From Citrobacter enshiensis (GTDB lineage: Bacteria > Pseudomonadota > Gammaproteobacteria > Enterobacterales > Enterobacteriaceae), in NCBI RefSeq assembly GCF_029338175.1, contig NZ_CP119862.1, positions 2,108,001-2,172,000 of the forward strand: a DNA stretch of 64,000 bases, read 5' to 3'. The notes under the pieces were generated by a model. That model was given only the letters and a program-made list of their open reading frames with translations, was not told the DNA's origin and did not search any database. Both the position numbers and the translations under genes were made by a program. Shown here piece after piece: positions 44,327 to 56,769 of the stretch (position 1 is the first letter of the stretch; each line of letters opens with the position of its first letter).

Positions 44327-44601
44327 GCTATTTGTCCTGAGTATGTCTATCACTGGCGCGTAGTGTACTGTCTGCGGCGTCGCTTGACAAAAAACAGCGT
44401 GCGTTGAGAGAGGAACTGAATAATTTCCCTTGTGGACTATTGAAATGTCAAGGTGTTCAGAGGGTTATTTGTAAAGTTTTGTTGAACAGATGTTTGTAAT
44501 TGTGATCGTTCCCGCACATGCAAAGATAACTGTTGTCTATACTTTACACATAAGGATTAGGGGTATTCCCTGCAGCAACCCAAAAGTTCCGGAGGTGACA
44601 C

Positions 44602-44880
44602 ATGAAACGCAAAAACGCTTCGCTACTCGGCAATGTGCTCATGGGGTTGGGTTTAGTGGTGATGGTTGTTGGTGTTGGTTATTCTATTTTAAATCAGTTA
44701 CCGCAGTTTAACCTGCCGCAGTTTTTCGCACACGGCGCCGTGCTCAGTATCTTTGTCGGCGCGATCCTCTGGCTGGCAGGGGCGCGTGTTGGCGGGCATG
44801 AGCAGGTAAGTGACAGATACTGGTGGGTTCGCCACTACGATAAACGTTGTCGTCGCAGCGATAATCGTCGTCACAGCTAA
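44602..44880 (+). CDS. ychH: Stress-associated inner-membrane protein YchH
   Basis: A 92-residue protein matching E. coli YchH: two membrane helices (LLGNVLMGLGLVVMVVGVGYSIL and FFAHGAVLSIFVGAILWLAGA) and a basic tail (DRYWWVRHYDKRCRRSDNRR). GGAGGTGACAC before ATG is a strong ribosome site. It is divergent from pth and convergent with dauA. A TTGTGATC word near 44499 might be part of a CRP site, as known upstream of E. coli ychH, but the other half is poor here. Confidence 0.92.
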   Translation: MKRKNASLLGNVLMGLGLVVMVVGVGYSILNQLPQFNLPQFFAHGAVLSIFVGAILWLAGARVGGHEQVSDRYWWVRHYDKRCRRSDNRRHS

Positions 44881-44903
44881 GTTTATCTTGCCTGTCACTT
44901 TTT

Positions 44904-44937
44904 AATTACCGGTCCGCAAAGGCGCAGACCGGTAATT
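44904..44937. terminator. Long inverted repeat between ychH and dauA
   Basis: A perfect 11-bp stem AATTACCGGTC (44904-44914) / GACCGGTAATT (44927-44937) between two convergent genes. It lacks a clear T tract on either strand, so it may act with the nearby T-rich ends or only as an RNA-stabilising hairpin. Confidence 0.6.
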
Positions 44938-44945
44938 GATAGTGA

Positions 44946-46625
44946 TTACAAATCAGCCAGTGCGGCTTCGCGATTAGGGAAGAACGCCAGGCGACCAGGA
45001 ATCGGTTGGATGCCTGCGCGCGCCATGGTGCGTAATGGCTGGAACTCCAGATTACTGATTCGCAGTTCGCATCCTTCGGGTAAACGCTTCACAAAGCGCT
45101 GGAAGGCATCCAGACCTCCTGCATCCAGCACCGGTACCGCATCCCACTTCAGAACAACGATACGTTTGCCTTCAATACGTGATTCCAGATCGGTAAAGAG
45201 TCCTTCAGCCGCCGCAAAGAACAGTGGCCCAATCACGCGCAGCACCAGCACGTCATCCGGAACGTCGACGTTCACTGCCGCCAGACGCGTCATACGCGCG
45301 ATGCGACGCATGAAGAGCAGGGACGCGAGAACAATCCCCACGCTAATAGCAATCACCATATCAAACAGTACCGTCAGTGACATACACATCAGCATGACGA
45401 TGATGTCGTCCTTTGGCGCATGGCGCAGCAGGTCTACGACTTTGTGGGCTTCGCTCATATTCCAGGCGACCATCAGCAGCAGGGCCGCCATCGCGGAAAG
45501 CGGCAGCCAGGAAAGCAGCGGTGCCAGTACCAGAAGGGCAAGGATGACCAGGATGGCGTGGATCACCGCAGAGACAGGTGAGGTCGCTCCGGCGCGTACG
45601 TTAGCCGCAGAGCGGGCAATCGCCGCCGTCGCGGTAATGCCGCCAAAGAACGGTGCGACGATGTTACCCAGCCCCTGACCGATCAGTTCGCTATTGGCCT
45701 TATGCTTGGTGCCGGTCATACCGTCAAGCACCACGGCGCACAGCAGGGATTCAATCGCCCCAAGCATTGCCATTGAGAACGCCGCTGGAAGCAGAGCGCG
45801 CAGAGAGGCCCAACTGAGTGTGAAATCGGAATCAGGCAGATTCCACGGCAGCACTAACTGCGGCAACAGTTGCGGAATGCCGTTGCCCTGTGAACCATCG
45901 GCGAGAATATAGTGGAACTGGGAACCGATGGTGGCGACGTGCCCTCCCGTCAGATTGACGATCCCCATGACCGCACAGCCTGCCAACAGCGCCGGAAGGT
46001 GTCCTGGCAGACGGATCCCCAAACGGGGCCACAAAATCAGGGTTCCCAGGGTGACGACGCCAATAGCGGCATCGCCCAGGTTGATTGTCGGCAGCGCCAT
46101 AAACAAAGCGCCGACTTTCTGCAAATAATGCTCCGGAACATGGGCCAGTTGCAGACCAAGAAAATCTTTAATTTGCATGGTCCCAATGGTGATACCAATA
46201 CCGGACGTAAAGCCCAGGGTCACGGAGACAGGAATGTATTCGATCAGGCGACCAAAACGGGCCAGGCCAAAAAGGATCAGAAAAATACCGGACATCAGGG
46301 TCGCGACCAGCAGACCGGCCAGCCCAAACTGCTGCGACACCGGGTAGAGAATCACCACAAATGCGGCGGTGGGGCCGGAGACGCTAAAGCGCGAACCGCC
46401 GGTCAGGGCAATGACAATCCCGGCCACGGCAGAGGTGTAAAGGCCGTACTGCGGCGCGACGCCACTGCCGATGGCCAGGGCCATGGCCAATGGAATGGCA
46501 ATGATCCCAACGGTTATCCCGGCGATCAGATCTCGAGTAAATCGAGAGGCGGTGTATTTTTCTTTCCAACAAGCGTCGATGAGGGCGCGGAAAGGCATCA
46601 CATGTGAGGAAAATAATCTGTTCAC
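44946..46625 (-). CDS. dauA: C4-dicarboxylate/SulP transporter DauA
   Basis: Inner-membrane SLC26/SulP transporter, in E. coli an aerobic succinate carrier at acidic pH. The 559 residues match E. coli DauA (YchM): the SulP signature region ([24 protein letters not shown]), many membrane helices up to about residue 420, then a cytoplasmic STAS domain ([23 protein letters not shown]). It reads toward ychH and is separated from prs by a terminator at 46709-46735. The frame is intact. Confidence 0.95.
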   Translation of the reverse strand: MNRLFSSHVMPFRALIDACWKEKYTASRFTRDLIAGITVGIIAIPLAMALAIGSGVAPQYGLYTSAVAGIVIALTGGSRFSVSGPTAAFVVILYPVSQQFGLAGLLVATLMSGIFLILFGLARFGRLIEYIPVSVTLGFTSGIGITIGTMQIKDFLGLQLAHVPEHYLQKVGALFMALPTINLGDAAIGVVTLGTLILWPRLGIRLPGHLPALLAGCAVMGIVNLTGGHVATIGSQFHYILADGSQGNGIPQLLPQLVLPWNLPDSDFTLSWASLRALLPAAFSMAMLGAIESLLCAVVLDGMTGTKHKANSELIGQGLGNIVAPFFGGITATAAIARSAANVRAGATSPVSAVIHAILVILALLVLAPLLSWLPLSAMAALLLMVAWNMSEAHKVVDLLRHAPKDDIIVMLMCMSLTVLFDMVIAISVGIVLASLLFMRRIARMTRLAAVNVDVPDDVLVLRVIGPLFFAAAEGLFTDLESRIEGKRIVVLKWDAVPVLDAGGLDAFQRFVKRLPEGCELRISNLEFQPLRTMARAGIQPIPGRLAFFPNREAALADL

Positions 46626-46708
46626 AATAATGTTTCATCCATGAGCGCATCATCTGTCAACTAAATGGCAGGTGAAGGAGGCATAAGTCATACAAATAAG
46701 GACTACAG

Positions 46709-46735
46709 ACAAAAAAACCCGCCGCAGCGGGTCTT
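46709..46735 (-). terminator. prs terminator
   Basis: On the minus strand, stem ACCCGC / GCGGGT with a short loop followed by seven T residues. It lies 15-40 bases past the prs stop codon. Confidence 0.8.
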
Positions 46736-46749
46736 TGAGCCGGGTTCGA

Positions 46750-47823
<1,074 letters not shown>

Positions 47824-47963
47824 TCACCGAAACTCAGCTTGCCCGGCTTACTCCTCATCATTCACGTTTCGTGTGTGCTGGCATCGTGTACTCGCACCAG
47901 GCACATACTGCTGTATGCTCCTGGCGATGGGTAAATTCGCCAACTTACTGAAACGCGGACAAT

Positions 47964-48815
47964 TTAGAGTAACGTTTTATGCAATGGGGAGAGGTTGACA
48001 CCCTTCGCCACAAAGCCGTTAAACCATTCCGGGGCTTGCTCAAGCACCTGGCGTGCATGGGACTCTGTATCGAATTCAGCAAAGACACAGGCCCCTGTAC
48101 CAGTCAGGCGCGACGGCGCGTATTCTAACAGCCAGGAAAGCGCCGCATCAACCTCGCGAAAACGTTTTCTTGCGATAACCTCGCAATCGTTGCTGAATTC
48201 ACATTTTAATAACGTTTCTATTGACCTTTTTGGCGTGTTACGTGGAAGTTGCGGATCTTTGAAAATAGTGGGAGTTGGGATGCTTACGCCAGGATGCACC
48301 ACCAGATACCATTTCTCAGGTGGCGTGACCGGCGTCAGGATTTCTCCCACGCCTTCAGCAAACGCCGCATGCCCACGAACAAAGACCGGCACGTCCGCGC
48401 CCAGCGTTAAGCCCATTTCTGCCAGTTCATCGACCGAGAGCGCGCACTGCCACAGATGATTCAGCGCCACCAGGACGGTGGCTGCATTGGAAGAGCCGCC
48501 TCCCAGACCGCCGCCCATTGGCAAACGTTTCTCAATGCGAATATCCGCACCGCTTCCCGCAGGCAGTTGTCCACGCGCAGAGGCGGTTTTCATCAGCAAA
48601 CGCGCGGCGCGAACGATTAGGTTATCGTCGTTCTCAACGCCCTCGACAGGCGTTAGCAGATGGAGTTCACCATCGTCGCGTGTTTCAATGCTGATGGTGT
48701 CGCCATAGTCCAGAAACTGGAACAGCGTTTGCAACGTGTGATAACCGTCCGCACGCTGTCCGGTGATGTATAAAAAGAGATTCAGTTTTGCAGGGGATGG
48801 CCAGTGGGTCATCAT
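47964..48815 (-). CDS. ispE: 4-diphosphocytidyl-2-C-methyl-D-erythritol kinase
   Basis: GHMP-family kinase of the MEP isoprenoid pathway, phosphorylating CDP-methylerythritol. The 283 residues match E. coli IspE: N-terminal [25 protein letters not shown] loop [18 protein letters not shown], and C-terminal [16 protein letters not shown] 48815 overlaps the lolB stop by four bases (ATGA), so the two are co-translated. The frame is intact. Confidence 0.97.
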   Translation of the reverse strand: MMTHWPSPAKLNLFLYITGQRADGYHTLQTLFQFLDYGDTISIETRDDGELHLLTPVEGVENDDNLIVRAARLLMKTASARGQLPAGSGADIRIEKRLPMGGGLGGGSSNAATVLVALNHLWQCALSVDELAEMGLTLGADVPVFVRGHAAFAEGVGEILTPVTPPEKWYLVVHPGVSIPTPTIFKDPQLPRNTPKRSIETLLKCEFSNDCEVIARKRFREVDAALSWLLEYAPSRLTGTGACVFAEFDTESHARQVLEQAPEWFNGFVAKGVNLSPLHKTLL

Positions 48816-49435
48816 TTCACAATCCAGTTATCCATTTTCAGCTTGATACGCTGACTTCCGTCAGACAGTTCCATATTCGCAGGCATCGCAGGCTGCGTTT
48901 TGCTGTCATAGCCGCCGTAGACCACCTTCCAGTTTTTCCCGTCCTGGCGGTATTTCAGTTCGCTCAGACGGTACTTGTCGTCCAGGGTGTAATCGGTGGC
49001 ATCGCCCGGTAGCCCCAGAATCCACTGGCGCAGGCTATTGAGCGGAATGGGCATCCCGGTCAGCTTGCCAATCATCTCTTCTGCATCGTCGGCGGTATAG
49101 TGCTTACCTTTGTTGTCGACAAGCTCCACATTGCCGGGTTGGACATTCAGCTCCAGCTCCGTGCTGCCCAGCGGGTTCGTTAATAGCAGGCGATAGCGGT
49201 CCTGTCCCGTTTGTTGCCAGAAGAAGCGGGCGTAAACCTTCTGTTGGTCAGAAATATAGGCAAATGCGCCGCGCGTCTGATATTGGTGCAGGTTGCGCAC
49301 CTCCTGCTGATGCTGACGCCATTGCGGGGAATCCGGGCTTTGACCGGGGCCTTTCGGGGCGTTGATGGTACAGGCGGTGAGGACCAGGCTCGCCAGCGGC
49401 AGCAGGCGGATCAGGCGAAAATCAGGCAGGGTCAT
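48812..49435 (-). CDS. lolB: Outer-membrane lipoprotein receptor LolB
   Basis: Accepts lipoproteins from LolA and inserts them in the inner leaflet of the outer membrane. It has 207 residues, a type II signal with lipobox LVLTAC, then the LolB domain ([58 protein letters not shown]). It is divergent from hemA, as in E. coli, and overlaps ispE downstream. Confidence 0.96.
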   Translation of the reverse strand: MTLPDFRLIRLLPLASLVLTACTINAPKGPGQSPDSPQWRQHQQEVRNLHQYQTRGAFAYISDQQKVYARFFWQQTGQDRYRLLLTNPLGSTELELNVQPGNVELVDNKGKHYTADDAEEMIGKLTGMPIPLNSLRQWILGLPGDATDYTLDDKYRLSELKYRQDGKNWKVVYGGYDSKTQPAMPANMELSDGSQRIKLKMDNWIVK

Positions 49436-49470
49436 AGTGATGACAAATCCTTGTAGTACGGTGCAAAAAT

Positions 49471-49550
49471 TGCCTGACGGCGCTACGCTTAAATCAGGCC
49501 TACAAACTCAACCCGTAGGCCGGAGCAGGCGAATGCGCCGCCATCCGGCA
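49471..49550. repeat. REP/BIME element
   Basis: Two REP-like palindromic units face each other: TGCCTGACGGCGCTACGCTT through CAGGCCTAC (49471-49503) and GTAGGCCGGAGCAGGCGAAT through CCATCCGGCA (49515-49550). This is the typical enterobacterial BIME arrangement, in the lolB-hemA spacer. The rest of the spacer to 49741 should hold the divergent promoters. Confidence 0.8.
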
Positions 49551-49741
49551 ACATCTTGCCATCGGTTGCAGTTATAACCCTTAATGCTAGCGCCGCCACA
49601 GGGTATCGTCTATGGTCAAGTTATCTTAATTTGTGCGGTAAGCTATTACTCCAAAAGGGGGGACTCTCTTTTATTGACCTCGCGCATCCTGTATGATGCA
49701 CCCAGTCTAACCTTATCAACGCTGGTACTATTCCCGCACAC

Positions 49742-50998
49742 ATGACCCTTTTAGCGCTTGGTATTAACCATAAAACAGCACCTGTATCGCTGCGAGAACG
49801 TGTCACGTTTTCGCCGGATACGCTCGATCAGGCGCTGGAAAGCCTGCAGGCGCTGCCCATGGTGCGAGGCGGAGTGGTGTTGTCCACGTGTAACCGTACC
49901 GAGCTGTACCTTAGCGTTGAAGAACAAGAAAACCTGCAAGAAGCGCTGATTCGTTGGTTATGCAATTACCATAACCTGAACGAAGAAGACCTGCGCAACA
50001 GCCTCTACTGGCATCAGGATAACGACGCCGTAAGCCATCTGATGCGCGTTGCCAGCGGTCTGGATTCACTGGTGCTGGGCGAGCCGCAAATCCTGGGACA
50101 GGTGAAAAAAGCGTTTGCTGATTCAAGCCGGGGCCACCTGAACGCCAGCGATCTGGAGCGCATGTTCCAGAAGTCGTTTTCTGTGGCGAAACGCGTTCGT
50201 ACGGAAACAGAAATTGGCGCCAGCGCTGTCTCTGTGGCATTTGCTGCCTGTACGCTGGCGCGGCAAATCTTTGAATCGCTGTCCACCGTGACCGTGTTGC
50301 TGGTCGGGGCGGGGGAGACCATCGAACTGGTTGCGCGCCATCTGCGCGAACACAAAGTGAAGAAAATGATCATCGCCAACCGTACCCGCGAACGTGCGCA
50401 GGTATTGGCAGATGAAGTAGGCGCTGATGTTATCTCGCTCAGCGAGATCGACGAACGTTTGCCGGATGCGGATATTATTATCAGTTCGACGGCCAGTCCG
50501 TTGCCGATAATCGGTAAAGGGATGGTCGAACGGGCGTTGAAAAATCGCCGCAACCAACCGATATTGCTGGTCGATATCGCCGTTCCGCGCGATGTTGAAC
50601 CGGAAGTTGGGAAGCTGGCGAACGCTTATCTTTACAGTGTTGATGACCTGCAAAGCATTATTTCCCACAACCTGGCGCAGCGTAAAGCGGCGGCCGTGGA
50701 AGCGGAAACCATTGTTGAACAGGAAACCAGCGAATTTATGGCCTGGCTGCGCGCTCAAAGCGCCAGTGAGACTATTCGCGAATATCGCAGCCAGTCAGAA
50801 CATGTTCGTGATGAATTAACCGCAAAAGCGTTAGCCTCCCTTGAACAGGGCGGAGACCCGCAGGCTATTATTCAGGATCTGGCGTGGAAACTGACCAACC
50901 GCCTGATTCATGCGCCAACCAAATCTCTTCAGCAGGCCGCCCGTGACGGGGATGACGAACGCCTGAATATTCTGCGCGACAGCCTCGGGCTGGAGTAG
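49742..50998 (+). CDS. hemA: Glutamyl-tRNA reductase
   Basis: First enzyme of tetrapyrrole synthesis, reducing Glu-tRNA to glutamate-1-semialdehyde with NADPH. The 418 residues match E. coli HemA: catalytic cysteine in [30 protein letters not shown], the NADPH fold [19 protein letters not shown], and a C-terminal dimerisation helix. The N-terminus [14 protein letters not shown] also carries the residues known to set heme-dependent proteolysis. It is the first gene of the hemA-prfA-prmC-sirB2-sirB1-kdsA run. Confidence 0.97.
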   Translation: MTLLALGINHKTAPVSLRERVTFSPDTLDQALESLQALPMVRGGVVLSTCNRTELYLSVEEQENLQEALIRWLCNYHNLNEEDLRNSLYWHQDNDAVSHLMRVASGLDSLVLGEPQILGQVKKAFADSSRGHLNASDLERMFQKSFSVAKRVRTETEIGASAVSVAFAACTLARQIFESLSTVTVLLVGAGETIELVARHLREHKVKKMIIANRTRERAQVLADEVGADVISLSEIDERLPDADIIISSTASPLPIIGKGMVERALKNRRNQPILLVDIAVPRDVEPEVGKLANAYLYSVDDLQSIISHNLAQRKAAAVEAETIVEQETSEFMAWLRAQSASETIREYRSQSEHVRDELTAKALASLEQGGDPQAIIQDLAWKLTNRLIHAPTKSLQQAARDGDDERLNILRDSLGLE

Positions 50999-51038
50999 CA
51001 GCACACCAATCTATTTTTTACAGGGTGCATTTACGCCT

Positions 51039-52121
51039 ATGAAGCCTTCTATCGTTGCCAAACTGGAAGCCCTGCATGAACGCCATGAAGAAGTTCAGGC
51101 ATTGTTGGGTGATGCGGGAACCATCGCAGATCAGGAACGCTTTCGCGCATTGTCGCGTGAGTATGCGCAATTAAGCGATGTTTCTCGCTGTTTTACGGAC
51201 TGGCAACAGATTCAGGACGATATTGAAACAGCACAGATGATGCTCGACGATCCTGAAATGCGTGAAATGGCGCAGGATGAACTGCGCGAAGCAAAAGATA
51301 AATGTGAACAACTGGAGCAACAGCTGCAGGTTCTGCTGTTGCCACAAGATCCGGACGACGAACGTAACGCATTCCTCGAAGTGCGTGCCGGGACCGGTGG
51401 TGATGAGGCGGCGTTGTTTGCCGGCGATCTGTTCCGTATGTACAGCCGCTATGCCGAAGCTCGCCGTTGGCGGGTGGAGATCATGAGCGCTAACGAAGGC
51501 GAGCATGGCGGTTATAAAGAGATCATTGCCAAAGTGAGCGGCGACGGCGTTTACGGCAGACTGAAATTCGAATCTGGCGGCCATCGTGTGCAGCGTGTAC
51601 CGGCGACGGAGTCACAGGGGCGTATCCATACTTCCGCCTGTACCGTAGCGGTGATGCCGGAAGTACCCGAAGCGGAACTGCCGGATATCAACCCGGCTGA
51701 CCTGCGTATTGATACCTTCCGTTCATCAGGGGCGGGTGGTCAGCACGTTAACACCACCGATTCTGCAATCCGTATTACCCACTTGCCGACCGGCATTGTC
51801 GTCGAGTGTCAGGACGAACGTTCACAGCATAAGAACAAAGCCAAAGCGATGTCGGTGCTGGGGTCGCGTATTCGTGCAGCCGAAGTGGCAAGACGTCAGC
51901 AGGCGGAAGCGTCTGAGCGTCGTAACCTGTTGGGCAGCGGCGATCGCAGCGATCGTAACCGCACCTATAACTTCCCGCAGGGGCGCGTCACCGATCACCG
52001 CATCAACCTGACGCTTTACCGTCTGGATGAAACAATGGAAGGTAAACTGGACATGCTCATTGAGCCGATTGTCCAGGAGTATCAGGCCGACCAACTGGCA
52101 GCGTTGTCCGAGCAGGAATAA
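51039..52121 (+). CDS. prfA: Peptide chain release factor 1
   Basis: Reads UAA and UAG and releases the finished peptide. The 360 residues match E. coli RF1: codon-recognition PAT motif in [14 protein letters not shown], and the catalytic GGQ in [16 protein letters not shown], which PrmC methylates. It starts 40 bp after hemA and its stop overlaps the prmC start (TAATG at 52119-52123), so the two are coupled. Confidence 0.97.
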   Translation: MKPSIVAKLEALHERHEEVQALLGDAGTIADQERFRALSREYAQLSDVSRCFTDWQQIQDDIETAQMMLDDPEMREMAQDELREAKDKCEQLEQQLQVLLLPQDPDDERNAFLEVRAGTGGDEAALFAGDLFRMYSRYAEARRWRVEIMSANEGEHGGYKEIIAKVSGDGVYGRLKFESGGHRVQRVPATESQGRIHTSACTVAVMPEVPEAELPDINPADLRIDTFRSSGAGGQHVNTTDSAIRITHLPTGIVVECQDERSQHKNKAKAMSVLGSRIRAAEVARRQQAEASERRNLLGSGDRSDRNRTYNFPQGRVTDHRINLTLYRLDETMEGKLDMLIEPIVQEYQADQLAALSEQE

Positions 52122-52954
52122 TGGATTACCAGCACTGGCTGCGTGACGCGATAAGCCAATTAGCGCAGAGCGAAAGCCCGCGTCGCGATGCCGAGATCCT
52201 TCTGGCGCATGTGACCGGCAAAACGCGTACCTTTATCCTGGCGTTTGGCGAGACGGCGTTAACCGATGCGCAGTGCGATCAACTGGCTGAGTTACTCGCT
52301 CGCCGCCAGCGGGGAGAACCCATTGCCCATTTGATTGGGGTGCGTGAATTCTGGTCGCTGCCGCTGTTTGTCTCACCGGCTACGCTGATCCCGCGACCTG
52401 ATACCGAGTGTCTGGTCGAGCAGGCGCTGGCGCGTTTGCCTGCCACCGCATGTCGCATTCTTGATTTGGGAACCGGTACTGGCGCCATTGCGCTGGCGCT
52501 GGCGAGCGAACGCCCGGACTGCGATGTGGTTGCGGTCGATCGCATGGCCGACGCGGTCGCGCTGGCATTGCGTAATAAAGCGCATCTGGCGATCCCCAAT
52601 GTACATATCCTGCAGAGCGACTGGTTCAGCGCATTGCAGGGGCAGTCGTTTGAGATGATCGTCAGTAATCCGCCGTATATTGATGCGCAGGACCCGCACC
52701 TTTATCAGGGCGATGTGCGATTCGAACCGTTGTCGGCGCTGGTTGCCAGTGATCAAGGGATGGCGGATATTGCGCACATTATTGCGCAGGCGCGTCATGC
52801 GCTGACCCCCGGCGGCTTTCTGCTACTGGAGCACGGCTGGCAGCAGGGGGCATTGGTCAGAGACGCATTCAGTCAGGCGGGGTATACGCAGATTGAGACC
52901 TGTCGTGATTATGGCGATAACGAGCGTATCACGCTTGGGTGTATCGCGTTATGA
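52121..52954 (+). CDS. prmC: Release factor glutamine methyltransferase
   Basis: SAM-dependent enzyme that methylates the GGQ glutamine of RF1 and RF2. The 277 residues match E. coli PrmC (HemK): an N-terminal helical domain, ILDLGTGTGAIALALASERP (SAM loop), and the catalytic NPPY in MIVSNPPYIDAQD. It overlaps prfA by one base and sirB2 by four. Confidence 0.97.
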   Translation: MDYQHWLRDAISQLAQSESPRRDAEILLAHVTGKTRTFILAFGETALTDAQCDQLAELLARRQRGEPIAHLIGVREFWSLPLFVSPATLIPRPDTECLVEQALARLPATACRILDLGTGTGAIALALASERPDCDVVAVDRMADAVALALRNKAHLAIPNVHILQSDWFSALQGQSFEMIVSNPPYIDAQDPHLYQGDVRFEPLSALVASDQGMADIAHIIAQARHALTPGGFLLLEHGWQQGALVRDAFSQAGYTQIETCRDYGDNERITLGCIAL

Positions 52955-53343
52955 CGACGTTTAACCTGCTTCTTGGTGTTCATCTCATCAGTATTGCGCT
53001 TTCAGTCAGTCTGCTGACGCTACGTTACTGGTGGCGTTACAGCGGAAATCCGCGGGCAACCGCCCGCTGGACACGGATTGTGCCGCCGGTTATTGATACC
53101 GTATTGCTGCTGAGCGGCGTGGCGTTAATCCTTAAAACGCACGTCCTGCCATTCACCGAACAAGGTACATGGCTGACTGAGAAGTTGTTTGGAGTTATCA
53201 TTTACATCGTTTTGGGTTTTATTGCGCTTGATTATCGTCAGGCGCGCAGTCAGCAGGCGCGTGTGATCGCTTTCCCGCTGGCGCTGGTGGTGCTGTACAT
53301 CATCATTAAACTCGCCACCACAAAAATACCGTTACTGGGGTAA
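52951..53343 (+). CDS. sirB2: Inner-membrane protein SirB2 (YchQ)
   Basis: A 130-residue SirB family protein with four predicted membrane helices (FNLLLGVHLISIALSVSLLTLRY, PPVIDTVLLLSGVALIL, WLTEKLFGVIIYIVLGFIAL, VIAFPLALVVLYIIIKL). ATG 52951 overlaps the prmC stop (ATGA). Function is not known; it is kept in this operon throughout enterobacteria. Confidence 0.93.
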   Translation: MTTFNLLLGVHLISIALSVSLLTLRYWWRYSGNPRATARWTRIVPPVIDTVLLLSGVALILKTHVLPFTEQGTWLTEKLFGVIIYIVLGFIALDYRQARSQQARVIAFPLALVVLYIIIKLATTKIPLLG

Positions 53344-53346
53344 GTC

Positions 53347-54156
53347 ATGAAGTCGTTAGCTGATTTCGAATTTAATAACGCGCCATTGTGCGATGGGATG
53401 ATCCTGGCATCGGAGTCGATCCGTCTGGATTTCCCGACGCAATCTGTCTACGACGAGCTGGAACGACTGGCCAGTCTGGCGCACGAAGAAATTAGCCAGC
53501 TCCTGTCTCAGGATGAGCAACTGGAAAAACTGCTGGCACTGTTTTATGGCGAATGGGGATTTACGGATACCCAGGGCGTCTACCGTCTTTCTGATGCACT
53601 ATGGCTCGATCAGGTTCTGAAGAACCGGCAGGGCAGCGCAGTCTCGCTGGGGGCTATCTTACTGTGGGTGGCTAACCGCCTGGATCTCCCTCTGGTTCCG
53701 GTGATTTTTCCGACGCAGCTGATTCTGCGAATTGAATCACTGGAAGGGGAAATGTGGCTGATTAACCCGTTCAACGGTGAAACGCTTGATGAACATACGC
53801 TGGAAGTCTGGCTGAAGGGGAACATCAGCCCGGTGGCGGAACTGTTCAACGAGGATTTAGATGAAGCCGATAACGCTGAAGTAATCCGTAAATTGTTGGA
53901 CACCCTGAAGTCATCATTAATGGAAGAGCGGCAGATGGAGCTGGCATTGCGTGCCAGTGAAGCGTTACTGCAATTTAATCCAGAAGATCCGTATGAGATA
54001 CGTGACCGCGGATTGATTTACGCGCAGCTGGAATGTGAACATGTTGCGCTGACCGATTTAAGCTATTTCGTTGAACAGTGTCCGGAAGACCCGATCAGCG
54101 AAATGATTCGTGCGCAGATTAATACTATTTCGCACAAGCAAATTGTACTGCATTAA
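53347..54156 (+). CDS. sirB1: SirB1 (YchA) transglutaminase-like protein
   Basis: A 269-residue protein matching E. coli YchA: an N-terminal transglutaminase-like domain (YDELERLASLAHEEISQLL, FYGEWGFTD, KNRQGSAVSLGAILLWVANRLDLPL) and a C-terminal TPR-like helical part (LRASEALLQFNPEDPYEIRDRGLIYAQL). The usual catalytic cysteine is replaced in the sequence I read (GSAVSLG), as I believe it is in relatives, so peptidase activity is doubtful. It lies between sirB2 and kdsA. Confidence 0.92.
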   Translation: MKSLADFEFNNAPLCDGMILASESIRLDFPTQSVYDELERLASLAHEEISQLLSQDEQLEKLLALFYGEWGFTDTQGVYRLSDALWLDQVLKNRQGSAVSLGAILLWVANRLDLPLVPVIFPTQLILRIESLEGEMWLINPFNGETLDEHTLEVWLKGNISPVAELFNEDLDEADNAEVIRKLLDTLKSSLMEERQMELALRASEALLQFNPEDPYEIRDRGLIYAQLECEHVALTDLSYFVEQCPEDPISEMIRAQINTISHKQIVLH

Positions 54157-54183
54157 TTTATCGACATTCTTACTCATCACTAA

Positions 54184-55047
<864 letters not shown>

Positions 55048-55097
55048 GTTGTCCCGTTACTACGTCGACTGGCGTTTAAGCGCCCGATGTAACGACA

Positions 55098-55127
55098 TAA
55101 AAAAACCCGCAGCGCGGGTTTTTTTAC
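55098..55127. terminator. Bidirectional terminator kdsA/chaA
   Basis: Stem AAACCCGC (55103-55110) / GCGGGTTT (55114-55121) with A and T tracts on both sides, between the convergent kdsA and chaA. The ldr/rdl toxin-antitoxin genes present here in E. coli K-12 are absent. Confidence 0.88.
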
Positions 55128-55136
55128 ATTTGTGGC

Positions 55137-56237
55137 TCAGGCAAATATTGTCATCAAATAGGCGACAAACAATGCCAGATGCGCAGCGCCGTTCAGGACG
55201 TTAGTACGTCCCGTTGAGAATGAGATATGGCAGAGGACTAACGATGCCACCATTACCACCATTTCGGGTGCGCCTAACCCAAAGACCAGATCGTTGCCGG
55301 TTGCCCATGCAATCAGCGTAACGACCGGTACGGTCAGGGAAATGGTCGCCAGTACGGAACCAAAGAACAGGTTCATGGCGCGCTGTACCTGGTTACTCAA
55401 TACCGCTTTCAGTGCTCCTAATCCCTCAGGGGAGAGAATCAACAGCGCCACCAGGAAACCGGTAAATGCCACGGGGGCATTCATTTCGGTCAATAACATT
55501 TCCAGCGGGTTGGCGTTCATTTTTGTCACGGCAATGACGGCAATCAGATGTACGATCAGCCATATTGCGTGCCACATATTGCTGTGTGCTGAAGGTTTGC
55601 CGTGATGCGGGTCATCGTCGTCACCCTCATCCTCATGCTCGTAGATAAAAAGGTTTTGGTGCGTTCTGGTTTGAATCAGTAAAAATACGCCATACATTGC
55701 TGCGGAAATCGCGGCAACCAACAGTGCCTGACCGGTGGAAAAATCCGCACCCGGCAACGCCATTGGAAAGACCAGAACGATAATCGCCAGCGGAAACAGA
55801 GCAATAAGATATTGCTTAATACCAAACAAATTCACATATTGCGTGGCAAATTTACGGCCGCCTAACAGTAAAGAAAAGCCGACCAGACCACCCGTCACGA
55901 TCATAATGATCGAATAGAGCGTGTCGCGCATCAGGGTTGGCGCAGCATCGCCGGTTGCCATCAGGGCAGAAATTAAACTGACTTCGAGAATAACCACCGA
56001 AAGGCTTAAAATCAGTGAGCCATAGGGTTCGCCGAGGCGATGGGCTAATACATCCGCGTGACGGACAACGCTGAACGCGCTGCTTAAAATACCAACAAGG
56101 GCAAGAATATTAATTCCGATGACCGCTGGTAGTGACTGACTGCCTCCCCACAGGAACAGTACCACCAGGGCTACAACCGGGAAAATAAGCGAAGACTCCT
56201 TGTGGCGGGTTTTTACCGCCTCATGCGCATGCGTCAT
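55137..56237 (-). CDS. chaA: Sodium/calcium(potassium)-proton antiporter ChaA
   Basis: CaCA-family cation/proton antiporter of the inner membrane, exporting Na+, K+ and Ca2+ at high pH. The 366 residues match E. coli ChaA: repeated antiporter halves (GEPYGSLILSLSVVILEVSLIS and NLFFGSVLATISLTVPVVTLIAWAT) with an acidic His-rich loop between (EHEDEGDDDDPHHGKPSAHS). It reads toward kdsA. The frame is intact. Confidence 0.95.
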   Translation of the reverse strand: MTHAHEAVKTRHKESSLIFPVVALVVLFLWGGSQSLPAVIGINILALVGILSSAFSVVRHADVLAHRLGEPYGSLILSLSVVILEVSLISALMATGDAAPTLMRDTLYSIIMIVTGGLVGFSLLLGGRKFATQYVNLFGIKQYLIALFPLAIIVLVFPMALPGADFSTGQALLVAAISAAMYGVFLLIQTRTHQNLFIYEHEDEGDDDDPHHGKPSAHSNMWHAIWLIVHLIAVIAVTKMNANPLEMLLTEMNAPVAFTGFLVALLILSPEGLGALKAVLSNQVQRAMNLFFGSVLATISLTVPVVTLIAWATGNDLVFGLGAPEMVVMVASLVLCHISFSTGRTNVLNGAAHLALFVAYLMTIFA

Positions 56238-56769
56238 TATGATTCTCCATCTGTGCAGGTGCTTTTAATTATAAATGTAACAAAGATTGTGAAAAGTAAC
56301 AGAAAACGCAGCCTGACCAGAGTGGTTTTACGAAATTTTACCGCATTGCCGCCTGGTGCAGGCAAAGTGAATAAAAGCATCTATCTTGTTTATAGAGTAT
56401 TTAAATAACAGCAGATTAGTATTTAGATAAAACAAAAAATAAGCGCAGCAAATTAATATGTGCGATGCGCTGTACATCATTTCACTCCCGGAAAAGACGT
56501 TGTGTGCAGACGAAAGGGGCGTGAGAAAAGAGTACGAAAATGTAACGATGCCAGATGAGGAGAAAAACCGAATAGTATCGTTTCCAGAGAGTTAGTGATT
56601 CCTGCGATACGCGCGATGAGCAATTGGTGCGCCGCAGCAGGGCAGTTGTCTTGCATGCGGCCGGTGAATTGCATATTGTCCTGTTATTGGTTTCAGAATG
56701 AACAGCAAAAATGCCCGGAAGGCGTCAAAAAAAGTGTCACAGGGAAGTATGCAGTGGCGGAGGTGTAAG
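56238..56769. other. chaA-chaC spacer without chaB
   Basis: In E. coli, chaB (76 residues) lies between chaA and chaC. No frame here resembles ChaB (PYKTKSDLPESV...). The region is otherwise unremarkable, with divergent promoters expected. Short frames seen here have no family resemblance. Confidence 0.6.

Noticed and set aside
56698..56769. A longer N-terminus for ChaC from ATG 56698
   Set aside because: The extra 24 residues have no counterpart in E. coli ChaC, while GTG 56770 has GGAGGTG at the right distance and matches the known start.
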